From positions 12,933,680 to 12,997,679 of the forward strand of contig NC_071391.1 in NCBI RefSeq assembly GCF_022682495.2: a DNA stretch of 64,000 nt, in the 5' to 3' direction. The number at the start of each line of letters is the position of its first letter. Within the stretch, counting starts at the first letter, position 1. This document shows, one piece after another, positions 1 to 28,652 of this stretch. Made by a program: the position numbers and the translations under genes. Origin of the DNA: Desmodus rotundus. Its lineage: Eukaryota > Chordata > Mammalia > Chiroptera > Phyllostomidae. The notes under the pieces are model-generated. The model saw only the letters and a list, made by a program, of their open reading frames with translations, was not told where the DNA came from and searched no databases.

Positions 1-689
1 GGGTCGCTGTGAGGATGGGGCTACTGTGTGCAAAGTGCTCCGAGCAGCGAATGTTATACTAGGAGGACTCGTCATCCTTATCAGCACAGAGTTCTAAGAA
101 AGGGCGGGGGTAAGGTTTTGCGGCTGTTTGTTCTACCTCGTGTCTTTAATCTACGCTCTCCCTTAATTAACAGTAGCTCAGCTGCGCATGGAAATCTGGG
201 CTAAAAATCATGTTTTCCCTTAGACATTTGAAAGCACTTCTCTGCTGTCTTCTGGTTACTAGAGGTTTTCTTGGGAAGCCTGCCGCCTTTCCTGATCTGG
301 TTTTTCACGCACCCCATTGTTGGCTCACGTTCTGTTTGGACAGAGGTGGGGGCAGCAGAGACAGGAAGGAGTGGATAGATTCAGGACAGGTTTCGAAGGC
401 GGGGGTCCTAGACTCTGCTTAACTGTGATGAGATACACGGAACAGAAAGCTCACCTCCTAACTGTGTCTAAGCGTACAGCTCGGTGGCAGCACGCACACT
501 CGCACGGGTGTGCAGCCGTTACCGTCACCCGCATCGAGCGCTCTCACCTTGTAAGACTGAAACTCTGTCCCCATCACACCCTGACTCCCCACGCCCCTCC
601 CCGCAGCCCCCGGCAGCTGCCATTCTACTTTCTGTTTCTCTACGCTGGGGACTGCGTGTGAGTGGGGTCGCCCAGTATTTGTCCTTGTG

Positions 690-1110
690 GGTCTGGCTTA
701 TTTCAGTCAGCATCATGTCCTCAAGGCTCACCTGTGCGGCAGCACGTGTCAGAATTTCTTTCCCACTAGGGCTGAACGACACTCCACCGCATGCAGAGAC
801 CACCTCTGCTTGTCCCTCCGCCAGCGGACACTGGGGTGCTTTCCGCTACTGTGAATAATGCCGCCGTGAACATGGGTGTGCAGGTGTCTCTTCCAGTCCC
901 TGCTTCCCGGGGCTTCTGGGTGTGCTTCTGGATCGTGGGGCAGCTGTACCTTTAATTTTTTGAAGAACCACCACAGTTTTCCATTGTGGCTGCAGCGTTG
1001 GTGCATTCCCTCCAACAGCGCACAAGGGTCCCCGTTTCTCCACATCCCCTCCGACCCTTGTCATTTGCTGGTTTTGGATAATAGCGACCCTACTGGGTTT
1101 GATAGGGTTT
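690..1110 (-). repeat. Old LINE-1 fragment (ORF2 3' part)
   Basis: Read on the + strand it follows the familiar antisense L1 ORF2 track: TCAGTCAGCATCATGTCCTC, then GTGAATAATGCCGCCGTGAA, then AGAACCACCACAGTTTTCCA, ending near GATAATAGCGACCCTACTGG. It is heavily mutated and has no open frame. It belongs to an old mammalian L1 subfamily, judged by eye. Confidence 0.85.
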
Positions 1111-1889
1111 GCTTTCCGCCACAGGATTGGCAAAGGAAATGGAGTTCCAAAGTTCGACTCCTTCTCCCCACCCACCGTCTTTCCATATACTCTTTCGCTC
1201 TTTCATACGGCCAGCCATCGACCAGCCTACTAACACATCGATCTAATCACCCGCTAATTTACCTTTCCAGTTGTCCTTCCTTCCGTCCACCAAAGCCTCC
1301 ATCCATCTGCCCCTGACTCATGCATCCAATAAATATATACAAGCCTCTTTTATATTGCAGGCACATTGCTAGGTCCTGTGGAATGAATACAACTCAAGTC
1401 CTGCCAGATTTGTCTCTGCAACAAGGGAAGGAACTAACACCCTGATAACTAGGATCCCAGGGAGACGGTAGCAATTCTGTGAGACCTGGAGCTTTCTGCC
1501 CTGGGTCTCAGTTTCTGTCTCTGAACAACTTGCAGGAGGCTGGCCTTCACGAGCCCTGGTCCAATGGCCTGTGACTTTCTGAGCTTCCTTCTCAGCTCTT
1601 GCTTTCTTAATTTCTCCTCTTCCTTCGCTGCCTTGTTCTCACTTCTGCTCCCCTGGGACAGCCCTGGCCTCAGGCTGGGGTTTCTGGTCGGAGGAGATAA
1701 AGGCCAACTGAATGATACTTAAGGCCTGAATTATGTGTTGGGGGGGGTTGTTTTGAATGTCATTTTATTTTTGTCCTGGTGACATACAGGTATTAGTGAC
1801 ATCAAAACACTGATTAAGAATAGGGTGTGTGGATAGGACTTTGGTCCCAGGGAGCTGGTTTAGAGGGACAAGATGAGAGGTTTAGATGA

Positions 1890-2035
1890 ATGGGTTATGG
1901 CTGGCTGGCTGGATGATGGATGGACGTTTGGATGTTTGGATGGAGGATGGATGGAGGATGGATGGAGGATGGATGGAGGATGGATGGAGGATGGAAGAGT
2001 GGATGATGGATGATGGATGAGGGTGGGTGATGGTA
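1890..2035. repeat. GGATGGAn minisatellite
   Basis: A GGAT-rich array whose core (about 1939-1995) repeats an 11-base unit, ATGGATGGAGG, about five times almost without change. It is flanked by looser GGATGATGGAT and CTGGCTGG repeats. No coding role. Confidence 0.9.
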
Positions 2036-2124
2036 GACAGGCAGACGGGTAAGAGCACTCAGTGAAATGTGTCGCCGCGGGTCTTACTCAAAGCTTTCAT
2101 CAACAGCCTTGCCCCCCGGGGGCT

Positions 2125-2275
2125 GTGACAGAGTGGTAAGGGCTCAGGGCCAGAGCCGTACTCGGGTGGGTTTGGGCCCTGACTCTCCCAGTGACTGCTG
2201 TGGGTGAGGGACTTGATCTCTTTGAGTCAGAGTTTCCTCATGTGCAGAAGGAAGATAAAACCACAGTGGCCACCT
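2125..2275 (+). repeat. MIR SINE, 5' part
   Basis: MIR-like order: GAGTGGTAAGGGCTCAGGGC, CAGTGACTGCTGTGGGTGAG, then AGAGTTTCCTCATGTGCAGA. It breaks off near 2275 and the 3' part resumes at 2478, so the element is interrupted. Confidence 0.75.
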
Positions 2276-2280
2276 GGTGG

Positions 2281-2458
2281 GCCCCAAACCTGCAGGCTTC
2301 TCCAGCTCCCCGAGGGACTGGAATGAAGGTCTACTGTGACCCTCTTTGGGAAGTGCTGGCCTCAGCCTGGGACCACCAGAGTGTGCCCCTGGGTCTCAGG
2401 TGGAGCTAGAACAGAGGTGGGGAACAGGAGGGAAAGTGCAGTTAGGGCCACCACCCCC
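2281..2458 (+). repeat. Direct duplication, copy A
   Basis: About 178 bp that match 3123-3298 in direct orientation with two exact blocks of 25 and 29 bases and roughly 80 percent identity between them, with small indels. It sits exactly in the gap of the MIR at 2125-2550, so it arrived after the MIR. Confidence 0.85.
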
Positions 2459-2477
2459 ACACTTGGTCAGAGCTAAG

Positions 2478-2550
2478 GTGAGGATTCAGTGGGATAATGT
2501 GGATGAAGTACTTAGCACAGTGCCTGGTATGCTAAAAACGCACTAAACTA
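2478..2550 (+). repeat. MIR SINE, 3' part
   Basis: GAGGATTCAGTGGGATAATG followed by CTTAGCACAGTGCCTGGTAT is the MIR 3' region. It continues the element broken off near 2275. Confidence 0.75.
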
Positions 2551-3122
2551 AATGTTAACTTGTACTGATCATTAATTGAATATTGGTTGATGCTTACGAC
2601 GTATTGGGTGCCTAACAGGCTATAGAGAGGGTGACCCAGAGCTACCTCTAGATACCCAGGGGACGCGAATTCTCTGGAGGAGCAGAGAAGCACGCTGAGG
2701 GGGCATGTGCTGCAGGACGGACTGGGGGCCCGCTGACGGGGCTCCGGGATAAGGCCATGCACTCACGAACGGCCCTCTGGGAACGAGGTCCGAAGAGCCC
2801 AGCAGTGCTAACTTTTGCACTAGGAGGGACCCCTTCCACCTATCGGGCTCCTCCAGAGGCCCTGTGCTGGGCCATCTCTGCCTACCCGGTGGCCTGTGTT
2901 ACATAATTGCCTGAGCACCCAAATCAAGGGTGAAGGCAAGGTGAGGTTTCCGTGGGCCTTTTGAAACCTTAATTATAGCTCAGGAGACTCTGTGGCAGCG
3001 TTCAGGGGACCCGGGAGGCAGGGCTCCAGAACTTCAGTGAGCAAAGGAGCACCGTCAGGGCCCTGTTAAATTCCAGCTTCGGAGTCCTTATCAGCACTTC
3101 TGACTCAGTGGGTCTCCCGTAT

Positions 3123-3298
3123 GCCCCAAACCTGCAGGCTTCTCCAGTTCCCCAAGTCACTCTGAGGAAGGACTTCTGTGACCCCTTTGGGAAATGCTAG
3201 CCTCAGGCTGGGGCCACCAGTGTGAGCCCATGGTCTCAGGTGGAGCAAGAACAGAGGTGGGGAACAGGAGGGAAAGGGCAATCAGGGCCCCCCAACCC
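3123..3298 (+). repeat. Direct duplication, copy B
   Basis: Partner of 2281-2458; the offset is 840-842 bases. Both start GCCCCAAACCTGCAGGCTTC and both carry ACAGAGGTGGGGAACAGGAG. Copy B is not inside a MIR, so it may be the source, or both may be copies of an old unlisted repeat family. Confidence 0.85.
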
Positions 3299-3944
3299 CA
3301 AAGTGGGGTGGGTGTGAGGGTGGGGCTGGGCAGACAGGATCGATGGGGCATTCAGTCTGTAAAGATCTGGGTGCTTCAGCTTGGCAGCGGGAGGCAGAAA
3401 TGGGAAGGGCCAGGAGTGGGGAGAGAGGGTGGATTTATGAAGGGGAACCTGGGTCGGCTCACCAGATCCCAGAGCCCCCCAAGGGCCTTTCTGTGAAGGA
3501 CAGAGCAGGCCCCCACAGCAAGTGGGGGGTCTCTGGCTCTTGCTAACTCATGGCGAGACAGATGCACAGATTACGTGTTGCTTTGTTTTCCCTTCAGGTG
3601 TAGGTAATTTGGTGGAGGAGAGGCAGAGAGAGTTCTTAAGGGAATAGGATTCCCTCACCCATTCATTCAGGAAATGTTCACTGTGGGAATACGGAGCTGA
3701 ATAAACACAGCCACCCTGGTTCAGAGCTGGGGCCCCGGACTCCAGCCTCCGGGGCAAAGTGGCAGCTGGGGGCCCTGAAACTATTCCTCTGGGCCATTGA
3801 CTGAGGTGGTGGGAGCAGGGGGAGGAAGAGGAAACAGCTATGTATTAGAGCATCTGCCCTTTGCTCACAGGCTCATGCAGGCTCGTTAGAACAAAATAGT
3901 AACCGTAGCAATAATAACAACAATAAATGTTGATAGAGTCTTAG

Positions 3945-4130
3945 TTTAAGGTAGATTCTAGTCTGAGCACTTGGCAGGCTCACCTAATCCTCACAACAAG
4001 CCTAGGAGACGGGTGTCATAGTAGCCCCAACTTACAGAGGAGGGGACAAGGACCTGCCCAGGCCACACCGCGGTACGTGGCGGAGGAAGAATCGGAGCCC
4101 AGCTCTGCCTCATTCCCACAGGACGTGTCG
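3945..4130 (-). repeat. MIR SINE fragment
   Basis: Reverse-oriented MIR: CACCTAATCCTCACAACAAG, then CCAACTTACAGAGGAGGGGA, then GAATCGGAGCCCAGCTCTGC. Confidence 0.75.
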
Positions 4131-4984
4131 CTCTCTCCTCTGTGCTCTGCGGCCACACGGAGGCAGGAGTCTGGACTGAGGGGTCAGATGGTGTCACATG
4201 TGGAGGGGACGTCGGTCACACCCAGCTGGGTCTCTGACTTCTGAAAGGAGAGGCTCAGGGTCACATGGCAAGGTCACCACAGAGCCAAAAAACTGCATGT
4301 CATTTCTTAGGGATGTGTGAGTGGGCACACACTTGTGCCAGAAAGAAAAAAAAGAGGGAGACAGACAGACAGACAGACCAACACGCACCTATCACACACA
4401 CAAGCGCACAGGGGCTGGTGGTCCCCTGCAGGGCCCTGTGCTTGTCCCGGAGACGCCGCCCTGGCTGGGCATCCTGTACACTCTGCCTTTGGGTCACATG
4501 AGAACACCCCTCTGGTCACTTTGTCACCACACCTTCTTCTGGACCCGGAATTGCACCCAGGAAGTGCTCGGACATGTGGCAGTTTTTGTTCCTGGAAAAG
4601 GTGCCCAGAGGAACTGAGTTGAAGGCCTGCCCGAGCCGCAGGGCAGGGCTCCCAGCGGCACGTGGCCGTTCCCCAAACACGAATCCACCCACCGCAGACG
4701 CTGAAAGCACCCGTGGGGGAGTTTCCAGGAAAGCTCGGCCCCAGTAACCTCCCTGGAACTCAGGCACAGCTGCCCAGGCACATGGCTTGGAAAGGGCGGC
4801 ACGGTGTGCCTGGGCTAGTTCTGGTGTGTGAAGAATGTCAGCCCTGTGACTTTGCAGTCACACACCTTAGCCATGTGACAAGGCCGTGAACAAATGGCTG
4901 GGCAGCCAGTCAGTTCGGGAACCACTGGGAGGTCTTAATTGGGGGTGAGCGAGGCGGGGAACCAGCCTTCCTCAAGGTCCTACT

Positions 4985-5150
4985 CTGGGGCTTGGGCTTT
5001 CACAAATGTGATCTCACTGGTAATTATTATCCCCATTTTACAAGGGAGTCAACTGAGGCAAGAGAGGCCCATGTCTGCGCCTGCGGTCACATGGGAATTA
5101 AATGGCAGAGCCAGGATTCAGACTCTGGCTCAAAAGCCTGCGTCCTTGGC
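4985..5150 (-). repeat. MIR SINE fragment
   Basis: Reverse-oriented MIR with the core AATTATTATCCCCATTTTAC, then GTCAACTGAGGCAAGAGAGG, then GGCAGAGCCAGGATTCAGAC. It lies 300 bases before SPI1 exon 3. Confidence 0.85.
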
Positions 5151-5411
5151 CAAATGGGAGGCAGACCAGCAATGCGGCTGAGAGTGAAGGCTTTGCTTCA
5201 CCCTGGCGCCTGGCTCGGCCGCAGGAGAGGCCTCCGACCACCGCACGTAGCGTGTGCAGCCTCCCCAAGGCTCAGGGTCCTCGTCCATCAAATGGGGATG
5301 GGCGGCTAACAAGCTGGGTGCTTAGATGGTTGACGTCCACTTGTAGCCCAGGCTGGCCGGTGGTGGACGCCCCATACGGCCTGGCATTCTTAAGTCTTTA
5401 AATTATGCTAA

Positions 5412-7392
<1,981 letters not shown>

Positions 7393-7441
7393 GTCCAGTG
7401 AGCCAGTGACCTGCCGGCCGCCAGGCCTCCCTGCTGGCCAT

Positions 7442-7449
7442 AGCATTAA
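7442..7449 (+). promoter_or_regulatory. SPI1: miR-155 8-mer target site in SPI1 3' UTR
   Basis: AGCATTAA is the perfect complement of miR-155 bases 2-8 plus the A opposite base 1, 50 bases after the stop codon. PU.1 is an established miR-155 target in B cells through its 3' UTR, so this is probably the orthologous site. Confidence 0.75.
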
Positions 7450-7768
7450 CCCTCACCTGGCCCGGACACAGGGAGGGAAGCTCCCAGGGGCCAGGGCAGG
7501 ACTGTGGCGGCCGGGTGTCCCCTCGCCAGCCACGTCCTCCTCCTCCGAGCCCCCTGCCCCTTGCCCCTGCTCCACCTCCCACCTGGACTCCAACCCTAGG
7601 GCTAAAAGGCGCCTGGGTGTTTGACACCTAGAAGGGGTCAGCCTTGCTTAGTACAACCAGGTGCTTCCTTGGGAGTTCAAAGCTCCCCCACCTGTGTAAA
7701 TTGAAGCCTCATTTCAAGCACCTCTCCCTTCTCACACCTCTCCTGTTAGCTTCCTCTAGGACCCCTTC

Positions 7769-7774
7769 ATTAAA
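7769..7774 (+). terminator. SPI1: SPI1 poly(A) signal ATTAAA
   Basis: The common variant signal ATTAAA, followed by a GT-rich stretch (TTATTCTGGTGAC) about 10 bases on. No better AATAAA lies between the SPI1 stop and the MYBPC3 promoter. Confidence 0.75.
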
Positions 7775-9224
7775 GTTATTCTGGTGACAGCTCTTGGGCA
7801 CAGAGTGTCATTTAAAAGAGTTTGTGCACCGTGTCCGCGCCCCCCCCCCCCCGGGTGATCTGTCCTTTCTGCTATTGTCTATGGGGCATTTACTGAGGAC
7901 CCTCCCAATGCTTAGACGCTGGGGGCCTGAGGACACAGGGACAGACCAGGAGTTGGAGCTGGTGGAAAGAACACGTCCTAGGTTGTTTTTAGGGGGATAA
8001 TTCACCAAAAAGCCCTCCAGACCTGACAAATAGGTTTTTACAAAACAAACCTCAATGAGGCTCAAACTGATCATCCTTAGGTTACAAGCCCAAGGGTGGT
8101 GACGATAATAATGGCAACGATGCTGGATTTTCTGGCCATTTATTACATGTCAACCTGGAGAAATGGGGTCTGATATCATTCCTCTTTATAGACTGGGAAA
8201 CCGAAGCTCGTGGCTGGCGAGGCGTGGGCTGGATGGAGCTCACGTGGGCTGCCACGTCAGTGTGAGGTAGGAGGCCCCACATGTCTGCAGTGGGGTACAT
8301 TTCCGCGTGGTCGGGGCAGGAGTGAAGCCCCAGAGTGCCAGCGGGCCACACAGTGTCCTCGTAGAATCCATGTGAGCAGGGCCCTCAACACAGGCGAACC
8401 CCTTGGGAGAAGCCCCATGTCTTCCCTGGCTGCCAGGCCACAGCAGGGAAGGGACAGAAGAGATGAGCCGGGAGCCTCCAAGCTACCCAGTAGCAAGAAG
8501 TGGAGGCCAACAGCCCGGGAGTGAGGAAACTTCCCGAGCAGCCGCAGACCTCAGAGCACCCAGATTCTGGGGCCTTCCATGTTGGGCAGACAGCCCACAC
8601 CCCCCCTCACCCTGAGGCCTCAGGGGGCGTGACACCCCCTACGCACGTCCCCAAGCCCTGAGAGAGGGTCAGTGGTGCACAGGGCTCAGGGACATGCCAT
8701 GAGGTTGAAAAGTGGTTCACATGGCAGGAGAGAATGCATGCCTGTGTTTAAAGGTATGGTATTTTCTGCCCCGTGGACAAAGCTTACGTGGAGAGTTACC
8801 TCCTCCTGACCACGGGGGACACAGGGACCGTTCCTGATACTCAGTCTCGCTTTGAGGGTGGCATCTGTGATTTGCTTCTTTCTTTATAGCAACCGATGCC
8901 CCTGATGGGTGGAGGGGGGTGAAAGAGGGAGACAGAGGTCACAGAGGAACAGCCAGGTTGGGGCATGAGGGGATCCAGAACATTCTGACAGTAATTTTTG
9001 TGTGAATCCTTGGGACTCGGGCAAGAGCCATCCCTGCTTGTGCCTTCCACTTTGGGGTGCATTTAGTGATTTACCTCCGTGCCCTCCCCTGCTGGCTCAC
9101 CGTTCCCCTTGGGGGAGTCAGCCCTCACCATTGCCCTGGACGAAGCGCACGCAGGGTCCATGGCAGGACGCCAGCCGGGGTCCTGTGAGCTGCGGTACTA
9201 GGGGCCAAATGACAAGGGTGAACA

Positions 9225-9415
9225 CTCACTCAGCGTTTTCCACACGCCTGGCCAGGGCTGCTCCAGCGTTTCCGTAGGTAAACCCACTTCATTCATGGAG
9301 CAGCCCTACGCGGTGGTGCTGCTACCACCAGCCGCACCCTACAGATGAACAAACTGAGGCACAGGGAGGTTGAGGGAGTGGCTGTGGCAGGACTCGGGCC
9401 GCCGGAATCTGGGCC
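9225..9415 (-). repeat. MIR SINE fragment
   Basis: Reverse-oriented MIR: GAACACTCACTCAGCGTTTT, then CTACAGATGAACAAACTGAG, then GAGTGGCTGTGGCAGGACTC. It lies about 250 bases before the MYBPC3 MEF2 site. Confidence 0.75.
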
Positions 9416-9673
9416 TGTAAGCACCACCCACGTCTCCCAGCGAGGATGGGCATTTCACCCGTCCACCTCAGCACCATGGGCCCTGCACACTCCCCCAGCA
9501 CACTTGCCTGTCAGATGGACATGCGGACAGGGCTTGAAGTATCCCTGAGGTTCACTGAAGATTGGGGGGGCAGAAGCCATCATATTGGGCTGGTGTGGGG
9601 GAAGGGCCAGGGGCCAGCCAGGAGCAGCGCAGCCCCACCTTCTCCCGGAGAGCCCTTGTTCTCTGGAATTTGT

Positions 9674-9683
9674 CTATATTTAG
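9674..9683 (+). promoter_or_regulatory. MYBPC3: MEF2 site upstream of MYBPC3
   Basis: CTATATTTAG fits the MEF2 consensus YTAWWWWTAR at every position and lies about 55-65 bases before the TATA box, where a muscle-gene MEF2 site is expected. A GATA-type motif (AGATAAG, 9704-9710) lies between the two. Binding is inferred from sequence only. Confidence 0.65.
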
Positions 9684-9735
9684 CAGGTAGCTGGGAAGGA
9701 GGCAGATAAGGGGGCCTGGGGAGGGGGAGGGCCCC

Positions 9736-9742
9736 TTATATA
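9736..9742 (+). promoter_or_regulatory. MYBPC3: MYBPC3 core promoter TATA box
   Basis: TTATATA in a GC-rich setting, about 80 bases before the start codon, which puts the transcription start near 9765. The same bases also look like a CArG box with one mismatch (CCTTATATAG). Confidence 0.7.
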
Positions 9743-9820
9743 GTGCGGGGAACGGGTCCCTGCTCAGATCCTCCTTGGGTGGCCCGTACCTGCTCGGTTC
9801 CTGGTTTGACGTCCCTGAAG

Positions 9821-26252
<16,432 letters not shown>

Positions 26253-26650
26253 CCAGGCTGCTCCTGGGGACCGCCAGGTGGGTACTCTGGACCACCCTGG
26301 GACCCAGGGCCCAGATCAGATGCTGAGCTCTTGGTCAGTCCAGCTCTCATGAGAGAACCTGTGTCACAGGTGGTGCTGGATGCCAGCTAAGTGCCAGGAG
26401 CCTGGAGGAAGCTGGACAAGCCTCCTTCCTGCTGTTGGATATGTGTGTGCAAGGGTGTGCCTTCAGCTGGCTGGGGAGGCATCGGGAGGGCAGTGCCGTG
26501 ATGTGGAGCAGGTGTGGGAGCTCCCGTCGGAAGCACTCGGGTCTTTGGGGTGGAAAGCAAGTGGGCTCAGAAAGCGCTGCTCGTGGACGGCCCCCTGGCT
26601 GGCCCCAGGTTCTCGGTGTATCAGCGCAATAAAGGGTCAGCACAGCCAAG
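26253..26650 (+). other. MYBPC3: MYBPC3 3' UTR with a small intron
   Basis: The UTR is split by an intron at 26278-26369 (GTGGGT to GTCACAG), as in the human gene, where the last exon is non-coding. The last exon starts TGGTGCTGGATGCCAGCTAA, which matches the human UTR as remembered, and ends after the poly(A) signal at 26628-26633. Confidence 0.8.
26628..26633 (+). terminator. MYBPC3: MYBPC3 poly(A) signal AATAAA
   Basis: Canonical hexamer in GCGCAATAAAGGGTC, about 375 bases after the stop and oriented with the gene. Confidence 0.85.
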
Positions 26651-27675
26651 AGGCCCGGCCCTTCCTGTCCTATGTGCTTCTTTTCACACAAAGCACGGGA
26701 AACTCAGTTGTTCTTCAGAGTGGACAGAAGGCAGGAGAGTTTGATGAGGCCCAGAGTGGAACCCAAAATGAATGCTAGAAGTTGTCTTTCCCCGCTGCGT
26801 ACTCTTCAGGGGAGCACACTGAGCAGCCGTGACAGAGCAGTGTACCGGCAGCCGGGCCAGCCAGCCAAGGCTCCACTGCTGGGGCCCACCTGCCCGGAGC
26901 CATCTCGGTTCTGGCGACCCGTGGTCACAGCAGGCTGGAGTGGAGCTGCACTGGCCGCTTTGGGGTCTAAGTGGGCACAAGCCCACAGCCTACACATACC
27001 TGAATCCCACCGGGAGTGACCCTGTCCGGGGCAAGACAGTGGGAACCGGGAAGATGGTGGGACAGGGCCCTACTCTGCTCTTCCTTCCCCGAGGGGGAGC
27101 CGGGGTCTGATGATCACTTTCCTTTTGGGAGGAGGAAGCCATCAGAGGTGCCTTGATAGAGAGTAAATGGTACTTCCTGCCCAGGGCGTAGGAGGTTTGT
27201 CCATGGCATAGAAAAAAACTCCATGAAGGCTGACCCCAGGGTTGCTTATTGGTGTTCTACCCAACCCGAGACTCCTGGCCAAGACCCCAGAGCCCCAGGT
27301 CCTGGCCACGTCATAGCACTCTCTGGGGCACACCTGTACACTGGGAGCTGGGACCTGAGCCACTCACCTTCCTTCTCTGCCAAGTTCACCGTTGCTCCCT
27401 CTAGTGGCCAATTCACAGCACAGCAGCCCTCTGTGGGCCCTGGGGTGCCCCAGGGAAGGCAGCCCCCTCCCACAACCTCTCTCTGGGAGGTCAGGAAGCC
27501 TGGGAGGAGCCCTGCTGGGCCTCAGGGGCAGGAGACTGCGGCTGTGCATGCCAGGGCTCAGATGGGTATGGCCTCATCTCCCTGCTTCCTTCAGACCAGA
27601 GGCGCCTTTCTAGAGCCCAGGGCCAGCCTTCCTCAGGCCCAGGCCGATAGGAGGGATGGTTTACTGCCAGGAGCC
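26651..27675. other. MYBPC3-MADD convergent spacer
   Basis: About 1 kb between two poly(A) sites that face each other. I see no gene, promoter or recognisable recent repeat in it. Confidence 0.75.
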
Positions 27676-27693
27676 CAAGGACAGTTAAGGACG

Positions 27694-27699
27694 TTTATT
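27694..27699 (-). terminator. MADD: MADD poly(A) signal AATAAA
   Basis: TTTATT on the + strand, that is AATAAA on the gene strand, about 850 bases after the stop. Confidence 0.8.
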
Positions 27700-28263
27700 T
27701 CACATTCACATCTGTACATTTCCTATAAATAATGTGGGGCTGAAATAAATATATACAACCATCTCTTGCCCACTCTCAGGCCATCTCCCCCTTCTGGCAC
27801 CCAGTGCCAGGAGATGCTGCCTGGAGACATGGATCATATGCTGAACTTGGCCTTTCCCTGCCCCTTCGGTTCCTGGGCAGGGCAGCCAGTGGTCCCTGGG
27901 AGGCTCCTGCCTAAGGCAAGGCAGACCCTCCGGGAGGCAGCTGCTCACTGCAGTGCCGGAGGCCCCGTGGGCGGCAGACGCTTGGGGCCCACGGGCGGGA
28001 GCTGCCAGCTTAGCCAGTGCGTGAGGGAGCAGGGCAGCTGCCACTCACTCAGCTGTCCTCGACTCCCTCCTCTCCCTGCCCAGCCCTAGTCGGGGAGGAC
28101 AGGCCTCAAACTTCCCTCGCTCCCCAGAGTGGAACTGCTCCAGGAGCCCAGCTGGAGGTCAGACTGCCAAGGACAAGGGACCCCAACACACGTGTCTCAA
28201 GGACACGAAGCAGTGGGCTCTCACGGGTCTATCCTCAAAGAGTTCTCAAAAGCCACTGGCCCA

Positions 28264-28288
28264 ACAACACACACACACACACACACTC
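28264..28288. repeat. (CA)n microsatellite in MADD 3' UTR
   Basis: Twelve CA units in the gene's non-coding last exon. Confidence 0.9.
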
Positions 28289-28547
28289 ACTCTCGAGCCC
28301 TGAGGGAACAGTAGACTGGTCTTCTGGGAGCGAAGCGGGCACAGGTGGAAGGGACTTGCTCAGCCCAGTGACGGACACTCTAACACACCAACGGAGACAC
28401 TTGACCGGGGACCGGCTGAGCCGTGGAGAGGGGCTCGTAGAGAATGTAACACGCATCGTCCACTTCTCGTCCCCACAGCACCGTGCAGTTGGGAACAGCA
28501 AGAGGCAAGAGGCGGCCCCCAGGCCGGGGCAGCCTTAACCCCCTCCA

Positions 28548-28652
28548 TCAGCTGGAGACGGGTCGGGGAGGGGTTCTGAGATCTTCCTCACTGCTACGGA
28601 CTGCAGCCACGTATGAGAAGAGACACAACACAGAGTAGCAGATCTCGTGGGC
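28548..28652 (-). CDS. MADD: MADD exon 36: C-terminus and stop
   Basis: 105 bp: 34 residues from [20 protein letters not shown] to RPVSS, then TGA (28550-28548). Acceptor TAG ends at 28653. Confidence 0.97.
   Translation of the reverse strand, partial: AHEICYSVLCLFSYVAAVRSSEEDLRTPPRPVSS

Larger units (their letters stand above)
7393..7790 (+). other. SPI1: SPI1 3' UTR
   Basis: Non-coding sequence from the stop codon to about 20 bases past an ATTAAA poly(A) signal at 7769-7774. It contains an 8-mer miR-155 site at 7442-7449. The exact cleavage site is inferred. Confidence 0.8.
7791..9735. other. SPI1-MYBPC3 intergenic spacer
   Basis: About 2 kb between the SPI1 poly(A) region and the MYBPC3 TATA box, with a C-tract at 7841-7854 and a reversed MIR (9225-9415). 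Apart from the elements just upstream of the TATA box I see no gene. Confidence 0.8.
27680..28547 (-). other. MADD: MADD 3' UTR
   Basis: About 870 bases from the stop to the poly(A) signal at 27694-27699. Its last part (around 27700-27760) matches the human UTR end as remembered. It includes a short (CA)n tract. Confidence 0.8.

Noticed and set aside
1890..2035. Possible CRISPR-like array
   Set aside because: Units are adjacent without spacers; it is a minisatellite in an intron of a mammal.
9736..9745. CArG box for SRF
   Set aside because: CCTTATATAG differs from CC(A/T)6GG at one base and is better explained as the TATA box; kept only as a remark.
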